From assembly GCA_033782935.1 (NCBI GenBank), contig JAWQEG010000062.1:12604001-12668000 (forward strand): a stretch of DNA of 64,000 nt. The letters are read 5' to 3'. Position 1 is the first letter of the stretch. Every line of letters begins with the position of its first letter. The notes under the pieces were generated by a model that was not told the origin of the DNA, searched no databases, and worked only from the letters and a program-made list of their open reading frames with translations. A program made the translations under genes and the position numbers. Of the stretch, positions 1-12,497 are shown one piece after another. The stretch comes from Petrolisthes cinctipes. Lineage: Eukaryota > Arthropoda > Malacostraca > Decapoda > Porcellanidae.

Positions 1-2408
1 ATCCCTTCTGGGACCCAAAATTATCGATTTTTTGGGTATTTTGAGCCTGAATTTGAGATATAAACCGGTACAGAAAATGCATGCTCATATCGACATTTAG
101 CACCTAAAATATCGATTTTTAGCATGTTTTGGGCCTACATTTAAAAAATGTTCTAGCACTGAGTAGGCATGTAGAGATCGCTTCAGGGACCGAAAAATAT
201 CGAATTTTCGGGTGTTTTGAGCCAGAATTTGGGATATAAACGGGTACAAAAGATGTATGCACATATCGACTTTGGACACCTAAATTATAGATTTTTAGCA
301 TGTTTTGAGCCTATATTTTGAAATCTTTCTAGCACTGAGTAGGCATGTACAGATCGCGTCTGGAAACCAAAAATATTGAATTTTCCGTTGTTTTGAGCCT
401 GAATTTGAGATATAAACGGGTACAGAAGATGCATGCACATATCGACTATGGGTAGCCAAAATATCGATTTTCAGCATGCTTTGGGTCTGTATTTTGAAAA
501 TACTCAAACACGGAGTAGGCTTAAACAGATTGCTTCTGGGACCAAAAATATCGTATTTTCGGCTGTTTTGAGCCAGAATTTGAGATATAAACGGGTACAG
601 AACATGCATGCACATATCGACTTGGGACATATAAAATATTGATTTTAGCATGTTTTGAGCCTATATTTTGAAAACATTCTAGCACTGAGTAGGCATGTAC
701 AGATTGCTTCTTGGACCCAAAAATATCGAATTTTCGGGTGTTTTAAGCCTTAATTTGAGATATAAACGGGTACAGAAGATGCATGCACATATCGACATTG
801 GGTACCTAAAATATCGATTTTTAGCCTGTTTTAGGCCTATATTTTAAAAATATTCTAGCACTGAGTAGGCATGTACAGATCGCTTACTGGACAAAAAAAT
901 ATCGAATTTTCGGGTGTTTTGAGCTTGAATTTTCGATATAAACGGATACAAAAGATGTATGCACATATCGACTTTGGACACCTAAAATATCGATTTTTAG
1001 CATGCTTTAAGCCTATATTTTGAAAACATTTTAGCACTAAGTAGGCATGTAAATACCTTTTCTGGGACCCAAAATTATCGAATTTTCGGGTGTTTTGAGC
1101 CTGAATTTGAGATATAAACCGGTACAGAAAATGCATGCTCATATCGACATTTAGCACCAAAAATATCGATTTTTAGCATGTTTTGGGCCTACATTTAAAA
1201 ATATTCTAGCACTGAGTAGGCATGTAGAGATCTCTTCTGGGACCCAAAAATATCGAGTTTTCGGGTGTTTTGAGCCTGAATTTGAGATATAAACGGGTAC
1301 AGAACATGCATGCACATATCGACTTGGGACATATAAAATATTGATTTTTAGCATGTTTTGAGCCTATATTTTGAAAACATTCTAGCACTGAGTAGGCATG
1401 TACAGATTGCTTCTTGGACCCAAAAATATCGAATTTTCGGGTGTTTTAAGCCTGAATTTGAGATATAAACGGGTACAGAAGATGCATGCACATATCGACA
1501 TTGGGCACCTAAAATACCGATTTTTAGCATGTATTAGGCCTATATTTTGAAAATATTCCAGCACTAAGTAGGCATTTACAGATCGCTTCTGGGACACACA
1601 AATATCGAACTTTCGAGTGTTTTAAGCCATAATTTAGGATATAAACGGGTACAAAAGATGTATGCACATATCGACTTTTTGCATCTAAAATATCGATTTT
1701 TAACATATTTTGGGTCTGTATTTTGAAAACATTCTAGCAAAGAGTAGGCATGTACAGATCGCTTCTGGGACCCGAAAATATCGAATTTTCGGGTGTTTTG
1801 AGCCTGAATTTGAGATATAAACGGGTACATAAGATTCATGCACATATCGACTTTGGGCACCCAAAATATCGATTTTGAGCATGTTTCGGGCATCTATTTT
1901 GAAAATACTCTAACACGAAGTAGGCATGTACAGATCGCTTCTGGGACACAAATATATCGAATTTTTGGGTTTTTTGAGAATGAATTTCAGATATATACGG
2001 GTACAGAAGATGCATGCACATATCGACTTTGGACACCTAAATTATAGATTTTTAGCATGTTTTGAGCCTATATTTTGAAAAATTTCTAGCACTGAATAGG
2101 CATGTACAGATCGCTACTGGAACCCAAAAATATTGAATTTTTGGGTGTTTTGTGCCTAAATTTGAGATATAAACGTGTACTGAAAATGCATTTACATATC
2201 GACTTTTTGCACCTAAAATATCGATTTTGAGCATGTTTTGGGCCTGTATTTTGAAAGTACTCTAACACGGAGTAGGCATGTAGAGATCTCTTCTGGGACC
2301 CAAAAATATCGAGTTTTCGGGTGTTTTGAGCCTGAATTTGAGATATAAACGGGTACAGAAGATGCATGCAGATATCGACTTTGGGCACCCAAAATATCGA
2401 TTTTTAGC
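1..2408. repeat. Left copy of a large duplication (partner 7471-10230)
   Basis: Positions 1 to ~1226 match 7471 to ~8696 at an offset of 7470. Positions ~1214 to 2408 match ~9036 to 10230 at an offset of 7822. Only scattered single-base differences are seen, so identity is roughly 99%. The match ends at 2408, where this copy continues GCCTGTTTTTGG and the partner continues GCATGTTTTGGG. The left limit is the window edge, so the true duplication may be longer. This copy lacks two monomers that the partner has. Confidence 0.9.
931..947 (+). other. CENP-B-box-like 17-mer (8 of 9 core positions), variant 1
   Basis: TTTCGATATAAACGGAT matches the mammalian CENP-B box core (TTCG, then A, then CGGG in NTTCGNNNNANNCGGGN) at 8 of 9 positions; the last G of CGGG is A. 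The same variant is at 2514-2530 and 8401-8417. The consensus version of this site in most monomers matches only 7 of 9. A 7/9 match is common by chance, so binding is not implied. Confidence 0.3.
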
Positions 2409-3342
2409 CTGTTTTTGGCCTATATTTTAAAAATATTCCAGCACTGAGTAGGCATGTACAGATCGCTTACTGGACAAAAAAATATCGAATTTTCGGGTGT
2501 TTTGAGCTTGAATTTTCGATATAAACGGATACAAAAGATGTATGCACATATCGACTTTGGACACCTAAAATATCGATTTTTAGCATGCTTTAAGCCTATA
2601 TTTTGAAAACATTTTAGCACTAAATAGGCATGTAAATATCCCTTCTGGGACCCAAAATTATCGAATTTTCGGGTGTTTTGAGCCTGAATTTGAGATATAA
2701 ACCGGTACAGAAAATGCATGCACATATCGACATTTAGCACCAAAAATATCGATTTTTAGCATGTTTTGGGCCTACATTTAAAAATATTCTAGCACTGAGT
2801 AGGCATGTACAGATCGCTTCTGGGACACAAAAATATCGAATTTTTGTGTTTTGAGACTGAATTTCAGATATATACGGGTACAGAAGATGCATGCACATAT
2901 CGACTTTGGACACCTAAATTATAGATTTTTAGCATGTTTTGAGCCTATATTTTGAAAACTTTCTAGCACTGAGTAGGCATGTACAGATCGCTTCTGGAAT
3001 CCAAAAATATTGAATTTTCCGTTCTTTTAAGCATGAATTTGAGATATAAACGGGTACTGAAGATGCATGCACATATCGACTTTTTGCACCTAAAATATCA
3101 ATTTTGAGCATGTTTTGGGCCTGTATTTTGAAAGTACTCTAACACGGAGTAGGCATGTACAGATCTCTTCTGGGACCCAAAAATATCGAATTTTCTGGAG
3201 TTTTGAGCCTGAATTTGGGATATAAACGGGTACAGAAGATGCATACACATATTAACTTTGGGCAACTCAAATTTCGATTTTCAGCATGTTTTGGGCCTGA
3301 ATTTTGAAAGTACTCTAACACGGAGTAGGCATGCACAGATCG

Positions 3343-3568
3343 CTTCTGTACCCGTTTATATCTCAAATTCAGGCTCAAAACACCCGAAAATTTAATATTT
3401 TTGGATCCCAGAAGCGATCTGTACATACCTACACCGTGTTAGAGTACTTTCAAAATACAGGCCATAAAAAATGCTGAAAATCGATATTTTAGGTGCCCAA
3501 AGTAGATATGTGCATGCATCTACTGTACCCGTTTATATCTCAATTTCAGGCTCAAAACACCCGAAAAT
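3343..3568 (-). repeat. Inverted satellite segment, arm 1 of a 226-bp inverted duplication
   Basis: This is the only segment where the satellite reads on the minus strand. It reads TACCCGTTTATATCTCAAAT, then CACCCGAAAA, then a reversed half A. Its reverse complement matches 3799-4024 over the full 226 bp with about 8 mismatches and no gaps. The match includes rare variants found only in these two places: CAGCATTTTTTATGGCC, ACAGTAGATGC and AAAAATATTAAA. CTTCTG (3343-3348) and GAAAAT (3563-3568) fit both orientations, so each junction has ~6 bp microhomology. The likely source is a copied-and-inverted template switch from arm 2, not a simple flip. Confidence 0.93.
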
Positions 3569-3798
3569 ACTCTAACACAGAGTAGGCATGTACAGATCGC
3601 TTCTTGGACCCAAAAATATCGAATTTTCGGGTATTTTGAGCATGAATTTGAGATATAATCGGGTACAGAAGATGAATGCACATATCCACTTTGGGCACCT
3701 TAAATATCGATTTTTAGCATGTTTTGGGCCTGAATTTTGAAAGTACTCTAACACGGAGTAGGCATGCACAGATCGCTTCTGGGACCCAAAAATATCGA

Positions 3799-4024
3799 AT
3801 TTTCGGGTGTTTTGAGCCTGAATTTGAGATATAAACGGGTACAGTAGATGCATGCACATATCGACTTTGGGCACCTAAAAAATCGATTTTCAGCATTTTT
3901 TATGGCCTGTATTTTGAAAGTACTCTAACACGGAATAGGCATGTACAGATCGCTTCTGGGACCCAAAAATATTAAATGTTCGGGTGTTTTGAGCCTGAAT
4001 TTGAGATATAAACGGGTACAGAAG
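3799..4024 (+). repeat. Direct-orientation arm 2 (likely source) of the 226-bp inverted duplication
   Basis: This ordinary plus-strand segment is about 96% identical to the reverse complement of 3343-3568. It carries the diagnostic CAGCATTTTTTATGGCC at about 3892-3908. The spacer between the arms (3569-3798, 230 bp) is normal direct-orientation satellite. Confidence 0.9.
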
Positions 4025-5586
4025 ATGCATGCACATATCGACTATGGGCAGCTAAAATATCGATTTTCAGCATGTTTTGGGCATGTATTTTGAAAATACT
4101 CAAACACGGAGTAGGCATATACAGATCGCTTCTGAGACCCAAAAATATAGAATTTTCGTTTGTTTTGAGCCTAAATTTGAGATATAAACGGGTACAGAAC
4201 ATGCATTCACATATCGACTTGGGACACATTAAATATCGATTTTAGGCATGTTTTAAGCCTATATTTTCAAAACAATCTAGCACTGAGTAGACATGTACAG
4301 ATCGCTTCTGGGACCCAAAAATATTGAATTTTTGGGTGTTTTGAGCCTGAATTTGAGATATAAACGGGTACTGAAGATGCTGGCACATATCGACTTTTTG
4401 CACCTAATATATCGATTTTGAGCATGTTTTGGGTCTGTATCTTTAAAACATTCTAAGAAGGAGTAGGCATGTACATATCGCTTCTGGGACACAAAAATAT
4501 CTAATTTTCAGGTGTTTTCAGCCTGAATTTGAGATATAAACGGGTACAGAAGATGCATGCACTTATAGACTTTGGGCACCCAAAATATCGATTTTTAGTA
4601 TGTTTTTGGCCAATATTTTGAAAATATTCTATCACTGAGTAGGCATGTACAGATCGCTTCTGGGACCCAAAAATATTAAATTTTTGGGTGTTTTGAGCCT
4701 GAATTTGGGATATAAACGGGTACAAAAGAGGTATGCACAAATAGACTTTGGACAATTAAAATATCGAATTTTAGCATGTTTTAAGCCTATATTTTGAAAA
4801 CATTCTAGCACTGAGTAGACATATACAAATCGCTTCTGGGACAAAAAAATATCGAATTTTCAGGTGTTTTGAGCCTGAATTTGGGATATAAAAGTGTACA
4901 GAACGTGCATACACATATTGACTTTGGGCACCTCAAATATCGATTTTCAGCATGTTTTTGGCCTGTTTTTTTTAAAATACTCTAACACGAAGTAGGCATG
5001 TACAGATCGCTTCTGGGACCCAAAAATATTGAATTTTCGGGTATTTTGAGCCTGCATTTGAGATATAAACGAGTATTGAAGATGCATGCACATATCGACT
5101 TTTTGCACTTAAAATATCGATTTTGAGCATATTTTGGGTCTGTATCTTGAAAACATTCTAGCAAAGAGTAGGCATGTACAAGTCGCTTATGGGACCCAAA
5201 AATATCGAATTTTTGGGTGTTTTGAGCCTGAATTTGAGATATAAAAGGGTACAGAAGATGCATGCACATATCGACTTTAAGGCACCCAAAATATCGATTT
5301 TGAGCATGTTTTGGGCTTATATTTTGGAAATACACTAACAAGAAGTAGGCATGTACAGATCGCTGCGGGGACCCAAAACTATTGAATTTTCCGTTGTTTT
5401 GAGCCTGAATTTGAGATATAAATCGGTACAGAAAATGCATGCTCATATCGACATTTAGCACCTAAAATATCGATTTTTAGCATGTTTTGGGCCTATATTT
5501 TAAAGATATTCTAGCACTGAGTAGGCATGTACAAATCGCTTCAGAGACCCAAAAATATCGAATTTTCGGGTGTTTTGAGCCTGAAT

Positions 5587-5603
5587 TTTGGATATAAACG
5601 GGT
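5587..5603 (+). other. CENP-B-box-like 17-mer (8 of 9 core positions), variant 2
   Basis: TTTGGATATAAACGGGT has intact CGGG and central A but TTGG in place of TTCG. It occupies the same monomer position as the site at 931 and recurs, for example, at 12096-12112. I did not find a monomer combining TTCG and CGGG. Confidence 0.3.
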
Positions 5604-5712
5604 ACAAAAGATGTATGCACATATCAACTTTGGACACCTAAAATATTGATTTTTAGCATGCTTTAAGCCTATATTTTTAAAACATTTTAGCACTGAGTAG
5701 GCTTGTAAATAT

Positions 5713-6592
5713 CCCTTCTGGGACCCAAAATTATCGAATTTTCGGGTGTTTTGAGCCTGAATTTGGGATATAAACGGGTACAGAAGATGCATGCACATAT
5801 CGACTTTGGACACCTAAATTATAGATTTTTAGCATGTTTTGAGCCTATATTTTGAAAACTTTCTAGCACTGAGTAGGCATGTACAGATCGCTTCTGGAAT
5901 CCAAAAATATTGAATTTTCCGTTGTTTTGAGCCTGAATTTGAGATATAAACGGGTACTGAAGATGCATGCACATATCGACTTTGGGCACCTAAAATATCA
6001 ATTTTCAGCATGTTTTGGGCCTGTATTTTGAAAGTACTCTAACACGGAGTAGGCATGTACAGATCTCTTCTGGGACCCAAAAATATCGAGTTTTCGTGTG
6101 TTTTGAGCCTGAATTTGAGATATAAACGGGTATAGAAGATGCATACACATATTGACTTTGGGAACCTAAAATATCGATTTTGAGCATGTTTTGGGCCTGT
6201 ATTTTGAAAATACTCTAACACGGAGTAGGCATGTACAGATCGCTTCTGGGACCCAAAATTATAGAATTTTCGGGTGTTCTGAGCCTGAATTTGAGATATA
6301 AACCGGTACAGAAAATGCATGCTCAAATCGACATTTAGCACCTAAAATATCGATTTTTAGCATGTTTTGGGCCTATATTTTAAAAATATTTCAGCACTGA
6401 GTAGGCATGTACAGATCACTTCAGGGACCCAAAAATATCGAATTTTCGGGTGTTTTGAGCCTGAATTTTGGATATAAACGGATACAAAAGATGTATGCAC
6501 ATATCGACTTTGGACACCTAAAATATCGATTTTTAGCATGCTTTAAGCCTATATTTTGAAAACATTTTAGCACTGAGTAGGCATGTAAATAT
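5713..6592. repeat. 880-bp pentamer higher-order unit, copy 1
   Basis: This block of 5 x 176 bp is repeated immediately at 6593-7472. The two differ at only a few positions by eye, for example GAATTTGAGA versus GAATTTGGGA and ATTATAGAAT versus ATTATAAAAT. Weaker similarity at the same offset begins upstream at about 5460, suggesting an older partial third copy. Confidence 0.92.
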
Positions 6593-7472
6593 CCCTTCTG
6601 GGACCCAAAATTATCGAATTTTCGGGTGTTTTGAGCCTGAATTTGGGATATAAACGGGTACAGAAGATGCATGCACATATCGACTTTGGACACCTAAATT
6701 ATAGATTTTTAGCATGTTTTGAGCCTATATTTTGAAAACTTTCTAGCACTGAGTAGGCATGTACAGATCGCTTCTGGAATCCAAAAATATTGAATTTTCC
6801 GTTGTTTTGAGCCTGAATTTGAGATATAAACGGGTACTGAAGATGCATGCACATATCGACTTTGGGCACCTAAAATATCAATTTTCAGCATGTTTTGGGC
6901 CTGTATTTTGAAAGTACTCTAACACGGAGTAGGCATGTACAGATCTCTTCTGGGACCCAAAAATATCGAGTTTTCGTGTGTTTTGAGCCTGAATTTGGGA
7001 TATAAACGGGTATAGAAGATGCATACACATATTGACTTTGGGAACCTAAAATATCGATTTTGAGCATGTTTTGGGCCTGTATTTTGAAAATACTCTAACA
7101 CGGAGTAGGCATGTACAGATCGCTTCTGGGACCCAAAATTATAAAATTTTCGGGTGTTCTGAGCCTGAATTTGAGATATAAACCGGTACAGAAAATGCAT
7201 GCTCAAATCGACATTTAGCACCTAAAATATCGATTTTTAGCATGTTTTGGGCCTATATTTTAAAAATATTTCAGCACTGAGTAGGCATGTACAGATCACT
7301 TCAGGGACCCAAAAATATCGAATTTTCGGGTGTTTTGAGCCTGAATTTTGGATATAAACGGATACAAAAGATGTATGCACATATCGACTTTGGACACCTA
7401 AAATATCGATTTTTAGCATGCTTTAAGCCTATATTTTGAAAACATTTTAGCACTGAGTAGGCATGTAAATAT
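6593..7472. repeat. 880-bp pentamer higher-order unit, copy 2
   Basis: This is the second tandem copy of the pentamer. It runs directly into the right copy of the large duplication at 7471, so the 880 bp event and the 7.5 kb event share or nearly share a junction. Confidence 0.92.
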
Positions 7473-10230
7473 CCCTTCTGGGACCCAAAATTATCGATTT
7501 TTTGGGTATTTTGAGCCTGAATTTGAGATATAAACCGGTACAGAAAATGCATGCTCATATCGACATTTAGCACCTAAAATATCGATTTTTAGCATGTTTT
7601 GGGCCTACATTTAAAAAATGTTCTAGCACTGAGTAGGCATGTAGAGATCGCTTCAGGGACCGAAAAATATCGAATTTTCGGGTGTTTTGAGCCAGAATTT
7701 GGGATATAAACGGGTACAAAAGATGTATGCACATATCGACTTTGGACACCTAAATTATAGATTTTTAGCATGTTTTGAGCCTATATTTTGAAATCTTTCT
7801 AGCACTGAGTAGGCATGTACAGATCGCGTCTGGAAACCAAAAATATTGAATTTTCCGTTGTTTTGAGCCTGAATTTGAGATATAAACGGGTACAGAAGAT
7901 GCATGTACATATCGACTATGGGTAGCCAAAATATCGATTTTCAGCATGCTTTGGGTCTGTATTTTGAAAATACTCAAACACGGAGTAGGCTTAAACAGAT
8001 TGCTTCTGGGACCAAAAATATCGTATTTTCGGCTGTTTTGAGCCAGAATTTGAGATATAAACGGGTACAGAACATGCATGCACATATCGACTTGGGACAT
8101 ATAAAATATTGATTTTAGCATGTTTTGAGCCTATATTTTGAAAACATTCTAGCACTGAGTAGGCATGTACAGATTGCTTCTTGGACCCAAAAATATCTAA
8201 TTTTCGGGTGTTTTAAGCCTTAATTTGAGATATAAACGGGTACAGAAGATGCATGCACATATCGACATTGGGTACCTAAAATATCGATTTTTAGCCTGTT
8301 TTAGGCCTATATTTTAAAAATATTCTAGCACTGAGTAGGCATGTACAGATCGCTTACTGGACAAAAAAATATCGAATTTTCGGGTGTTTTGAGCTTGAAT
8401 TTTCGATATAAACGGATACAAAAGATGTATGCACATATCGACTTTGGACACCTAAAATATCGATTTTTAGCATGCTTTAAGCCTATATTTTGAAAACATT
8501 TTAGCACTAAGTAGGCATGTAAATACCTTTTCTGGGACCCAAAATTATCGAATTTTCGGGTGTTTTGAGCCTGAATTTGAGATATAAACCGGTACAGAAA
8601 ATGCATGCTCATATCGACATTTAGCACCAAAAATATCGATTTTTAGCATGTTTTGGGCCTACATTTAAAAATATTCTAGCCCTGAGTAGGCATGTACAGA
8701 TCGCTTCAGGGACCCAAAAATATCGAATTTTCGGGTGTTTTGAGCCTGAATTTGGGATATGAACGGGTACAAAAGATGTATGCACATATCGACTTTGGAC
8801 ACCTAAATTATAGATTTTTAGCATGTTTTGAGCCTATATTTTGAAAACTTTCTAGCACTGAGTAGGCATGTACAGATCGTTTCTGGAACCCAAAAATATT
8901 GAATTTTCCGTTGTTTTGAGCCTAAATTTGAGATATAAACGGGTACTGAAAATGCATGCACATATCGACTTTTTGCACCTAAAATATCGATTTTGAGCAT
9001 GTTTTGGGCCTGTATTTTGAAAGTACTCTAACACGGAGTAGGCATGTAGAGATCTCTTCTGGGACCCAAAAATATCGAGTTTTCGGGTGTTTTGAGCCTG
9101 AATTTGAGATATAAACGGGTACAGAACATGCATGCACATATCGACTTGGGACATATAAAATATTGATTTTTAGCATGTTTTGAGCCTATATTTTGAAAAC
9201 ATTCTAGCACTGAGTAGGCATGTACAGATTGCTTCTTGGACCCAAAAATATCGAATTTTCGGGTGTTTTAAGCCTGAATTTGAGATATAAACGGGTACAG
9301 AAGATGCATGCACATATCGACATTGGGCACCTAAAATACCGATTTTTAGCATGTATTAGGCCTATATTTTGAAAATATTCCAGCACTAAGTAGGCATTTA
9401 CAGATCGCTTCTGGGACACACAAATATCGAACTTTCGAGTGTTTTAAGCCATAATTTAGGATATAAACGGGTACAAAAGATGTATGCACATATCGACTTT
9501 TTGCATCTAAAATATCGATTTTTAACATATTTTGGGTCTGTATTTTGAAAACATTCTAGCAAAGAGTAGGCATGTACAGATCGCTTCTGGGACCCGAAAA
9601 TATCGAATTTTCGGGTGTTTTGAGCCTGAATTTGAGATATAAACGGGTACATAAGATTCATGCACATATCGACTTTGGGCACCCAAAATATCGATTTTGA
9701 GCATGTTTCGGGCATCTATTTTGAAAATACTCTAACACGAAGTAGGCATGTACAGATCGCTTCTGGGACACAAATATATCGAATTTTTGGGTGTTTTGAG
9801 AATGAATTTCAGATATATACGGGTACAGAAGATGCATGCACATATCGACTTTGGACACCTAAATTATAGATTTTTAGCATGTTTTGAGCCTATATTTTGA
9901 AAAATTTCTAGCACTGAATAGGCATGTACAGATCGCTACTGGAACCCAAAAATATTGAATTTTTGGGTGTTTTGTGCCTAAATTTGAGATATAAACGTGT
10001 ACTGAAAATGCATTTACATATCGACTTTTTGCACCTAAAATATCGATTTTGAGCATGTTTTGGGCCTGTATTTTGAAAGTACTCTAACACGGAGTAAGCA
10101 TGTACAGATCTCTTCTGGGACCCAAAAATATCGAGTTTTCGGGTGTTTTGAGCCTGAATTTGATATATAAACGGGTACAGAAGATGCATGCAGATATCGA
10201 CTTTGGGCACCCAAAATATCGATTTTTAGC
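7471..10230. repeat. Right copy of the large duplication (partner 1-2408)
   Basis: This is the second copy of 1-2408 and is 352 bp longer because of an in-phase pair of monomers at about 8684-9035. The left junction lies at 7471-7498, where the sequence stops following the 880 bp pentamer (TTATCGAATTTTCGGG) and adopts the variant of the window start (TTATCGATTTTTTGGG). Confidence 0.9.
8684..9035. repeat. 352-bp (two-monomer) indel inside the large duplication
   Basis: The offset between the two copies changes here from 7470 to 7822, which is exactly 2 x 176. The switch in the left copy lies within GAGTAGGCATGTA at 1214-1226, so the exact edge slides over ~13 bp. In-register loss or gain of a dimer is what unequal exchange between satellite copies predicts. 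Which copy is ancestral is not decided. Confidence 0.85.
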
Positions 10231-10500
10231 ATGTTTTGGGCCTATATTTTGAAAGTATTCTAGCAATGAGTAGGCATGTACAGAACGCTTCTGGGACAAA
10301 AAAATATCAAATTTTCGGGTGTTTTCAGCCTGAATTTGGGATATAAACGGGTATAGAAGATGCATACACATATTGACTTTGGGAACCTAAAATATCGATT
10401 TTGAGCATGTTTTTGGTTTGTATTTTGAAAATACTCTAACAAGGAGTAGGCATATACAGATCGCTTCAGGGACCCAAAAATATCGAATTTTCGGGTGTTT
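9100..10500. repeat. Segment repeated at +1584 bp (9-monomer step), copy 1
   Basis: Sequence from about 9100 to 10500 matches about 10684 to 12084 at a constant offset of 1584 bp (9 x 176). Shared variants include GACATATAAAATATTGATTT, GCACTTTTT-type half B ends and CAGATATATACGGGTACAGA. Mismatches are more frequent than in the 880 bp pair, so the event is older. An offset of 1583 bp also links 822 to 2405, so a 9-mer step occurs twice in domain I. Confidence 0.8.
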
Positions 10501-10683
10501 TGAGCCAGAATTTGGGATATAAACGGGTACAGAAGATGCATGCACATATTGACTATGGGTAGCTAAAATTTCGATTTTCAGCATGTTTTGGGCCTGTATT
10601 TTGAAAATACTCAAACACGGAGTAGGCTTATACAGATTGCTTCTGGGACCCAAAAATATCGTATTTTTGGGTGTTTTGAGCCA

Positions 10684-12084
10684 GAATTTGAGATATAAAC
10701 GGGTACAGAACATGCATGCACATATCGATTTGGGACATATAAAATATTGATTTTTAGCATGTTTTGAGCCTATATTTTGAAAACATTCTAGCACTGAGTA
10801 GGCATGTACAGATTGCTTCTTGGACCAAAAAATATCGAATTTTCGGGTGTTTTAAGCCTGAATTTGAGATATAAACGGGTACAGAAGATGCATGCACATA
10901 TCGACAATGGGCACCTAAAATATCGATTTTTAGCATGTATTGGGCCTATATTTTGAAAATATTCCAGCACTGAGTAAGCATTTACAGATCGCTTCTGGGA
11001 CACAAAAATATCGAATTTTCGGGTGTTTTAAGCCAGAATTTGGGATATAAACGGGTACAAAAGATGTATGCACATATCGACTTTTTGCACCTAAAATATC
11101 GATTTTTAACATATTTTGGGTCTGTATTTTGAAAACATTCTAGCACTGAGTAGGCATGTACAGATTGCTTCTTGGACCCAAAAATATCGAATTTTCGGGT
11201 GTTTTAAGCCTGAATTTGAGATATAAACGGGTACAGAAGATGCATGCACATATCGACTTTGGGCACCTAAAATATCGATTTTGAGCATGTTTTGGGCATC
11301 TATTTTGAAAATACTCTAACACGAAGTAGGCATGTACAGATCGCTTCTGGGACACAAAAATATCGAATTTTTGGGTGTTTTGAGAATGAATTTCAGATAT
11401 ATACGGGTACAGAAGATGCATGCACATATCGACTTTGGACACCTAAATTATAGATTTTTAGCATGTTTTGAGCCTATATTTTGAAAACTTTCTAGCACTG
11501 AGTAGGCATGTACAGATCGTTTCTGGAACCCAAAAATATTGAATTTTTGGGTGTTTTGTGCCTAAATTTGAGATATAAACGTGTACTGAAAATGCATGCA
11601 CATATCGACTTTTTGCACCTAAAATATCGATTTTGAGCATGTTTTGGGCCTATATTTTGAAAGTACTCTAACACGGAGTAGGCATGTACAGATCTCTTCT
11701 GGGACCCAAAAATATCGAGTTTTCGGGTGTTTTGAGCCTGAATTTGATATATAAACGGGTACAGAAGATGCATGCAGATATTGACTTTGGGCACCCAAAA
11801 TATAGATTTTTAGCATGTTTTGGGCCTATATTTTGAAAGTATTCTAGCAATGACTAGGCATGTACAGAACGCTTCTGGGACAAAAAAATATCAAATTTTC
11901 GGATGTTTTCAGCCTGAATTAGGGATATAAACGGGTATAGAAGATACATACACATATTGACTTTGGGAACCTAAAATATCGATTTTGAGCATGTTTTGGG
12001 CCTGTATTTTGAAAATGCTCTAACACGGAGTAGGCCTATACAGATCGCTTCAGGGACCCAAAAATATCGAATTTTCGGGTGTTT
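10684..12084. repeat. Segment repeated at +1584 bp, copy 2
   Basis: This is the partner of 9100-10500. The match fades near 12084, where this copy has GAGCGTGAATTTTGG and the other has GAGCCAGAATTTGGG. End points are approximate to a few tens of bases. Confidence 0.78.
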
Positions 12085-12345
12085 TGAGCGTGAATTTTGG
12101 ATATAAACGGGTACAAAAGATGTATTCACATATCGGCTTTGGACACCTAAAATATCGATTTTTAGCATGCATTAAGCCTATATTTTGAAAACATTTTAGC
12201 ACTGAGTAGGCATGTAAATATCCCTTCTGGGACCTAAAATTATCGAATTTTCGGGTGTTTTGAGCCTGAATTTGAGATATAAACCGGTACAGAAAATGCA
12301 TGCTCATATCGACATTTAGCACCTAAAATATCGATTTTTAGCATG
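11970..12345. repeat. Segment repeated at +528 bp (3-monomer step), copy 1
   Basis: This segment matches 12498-12873 at an offset of 528 bp (3 x 176). Shared rare variants are AAAATGCTCTAACACGG, GAGCGTGAATTTTGG and AGCATGCATTAAGCC. Confidence 0.8.
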
Positions 12346-12497
12346 TTTTGAGCCTATATTTTGAAAACGTTCTAACACTGAGTAGGCATGTACAGATCGC
12401 TTCTGGAACCCAAAAATATTGAATTTTCCGTGGTTTTGAGCCTGAATTTGAGATATAAACGGGTACTGAAGATGCATGCACATATCGACTTTGGGCA

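Noticed and set aside
433..642. Plus-strand open frame of 69 codons (also at 7903-8112, 1838-2047 and similar)
   Set aside because: It is another by-product of the repeat. The copies exist because the DNA is duplicated, and neighbouring monomers break the frame.
3343..3568. Terminal inverted repeat pair of a transposon (with 3799-4024)
   Set aside because: Both arms and the spacer are ordinary satellite sequence. There is no transposase and no target-site duplication, so an inverted duplication explains it.
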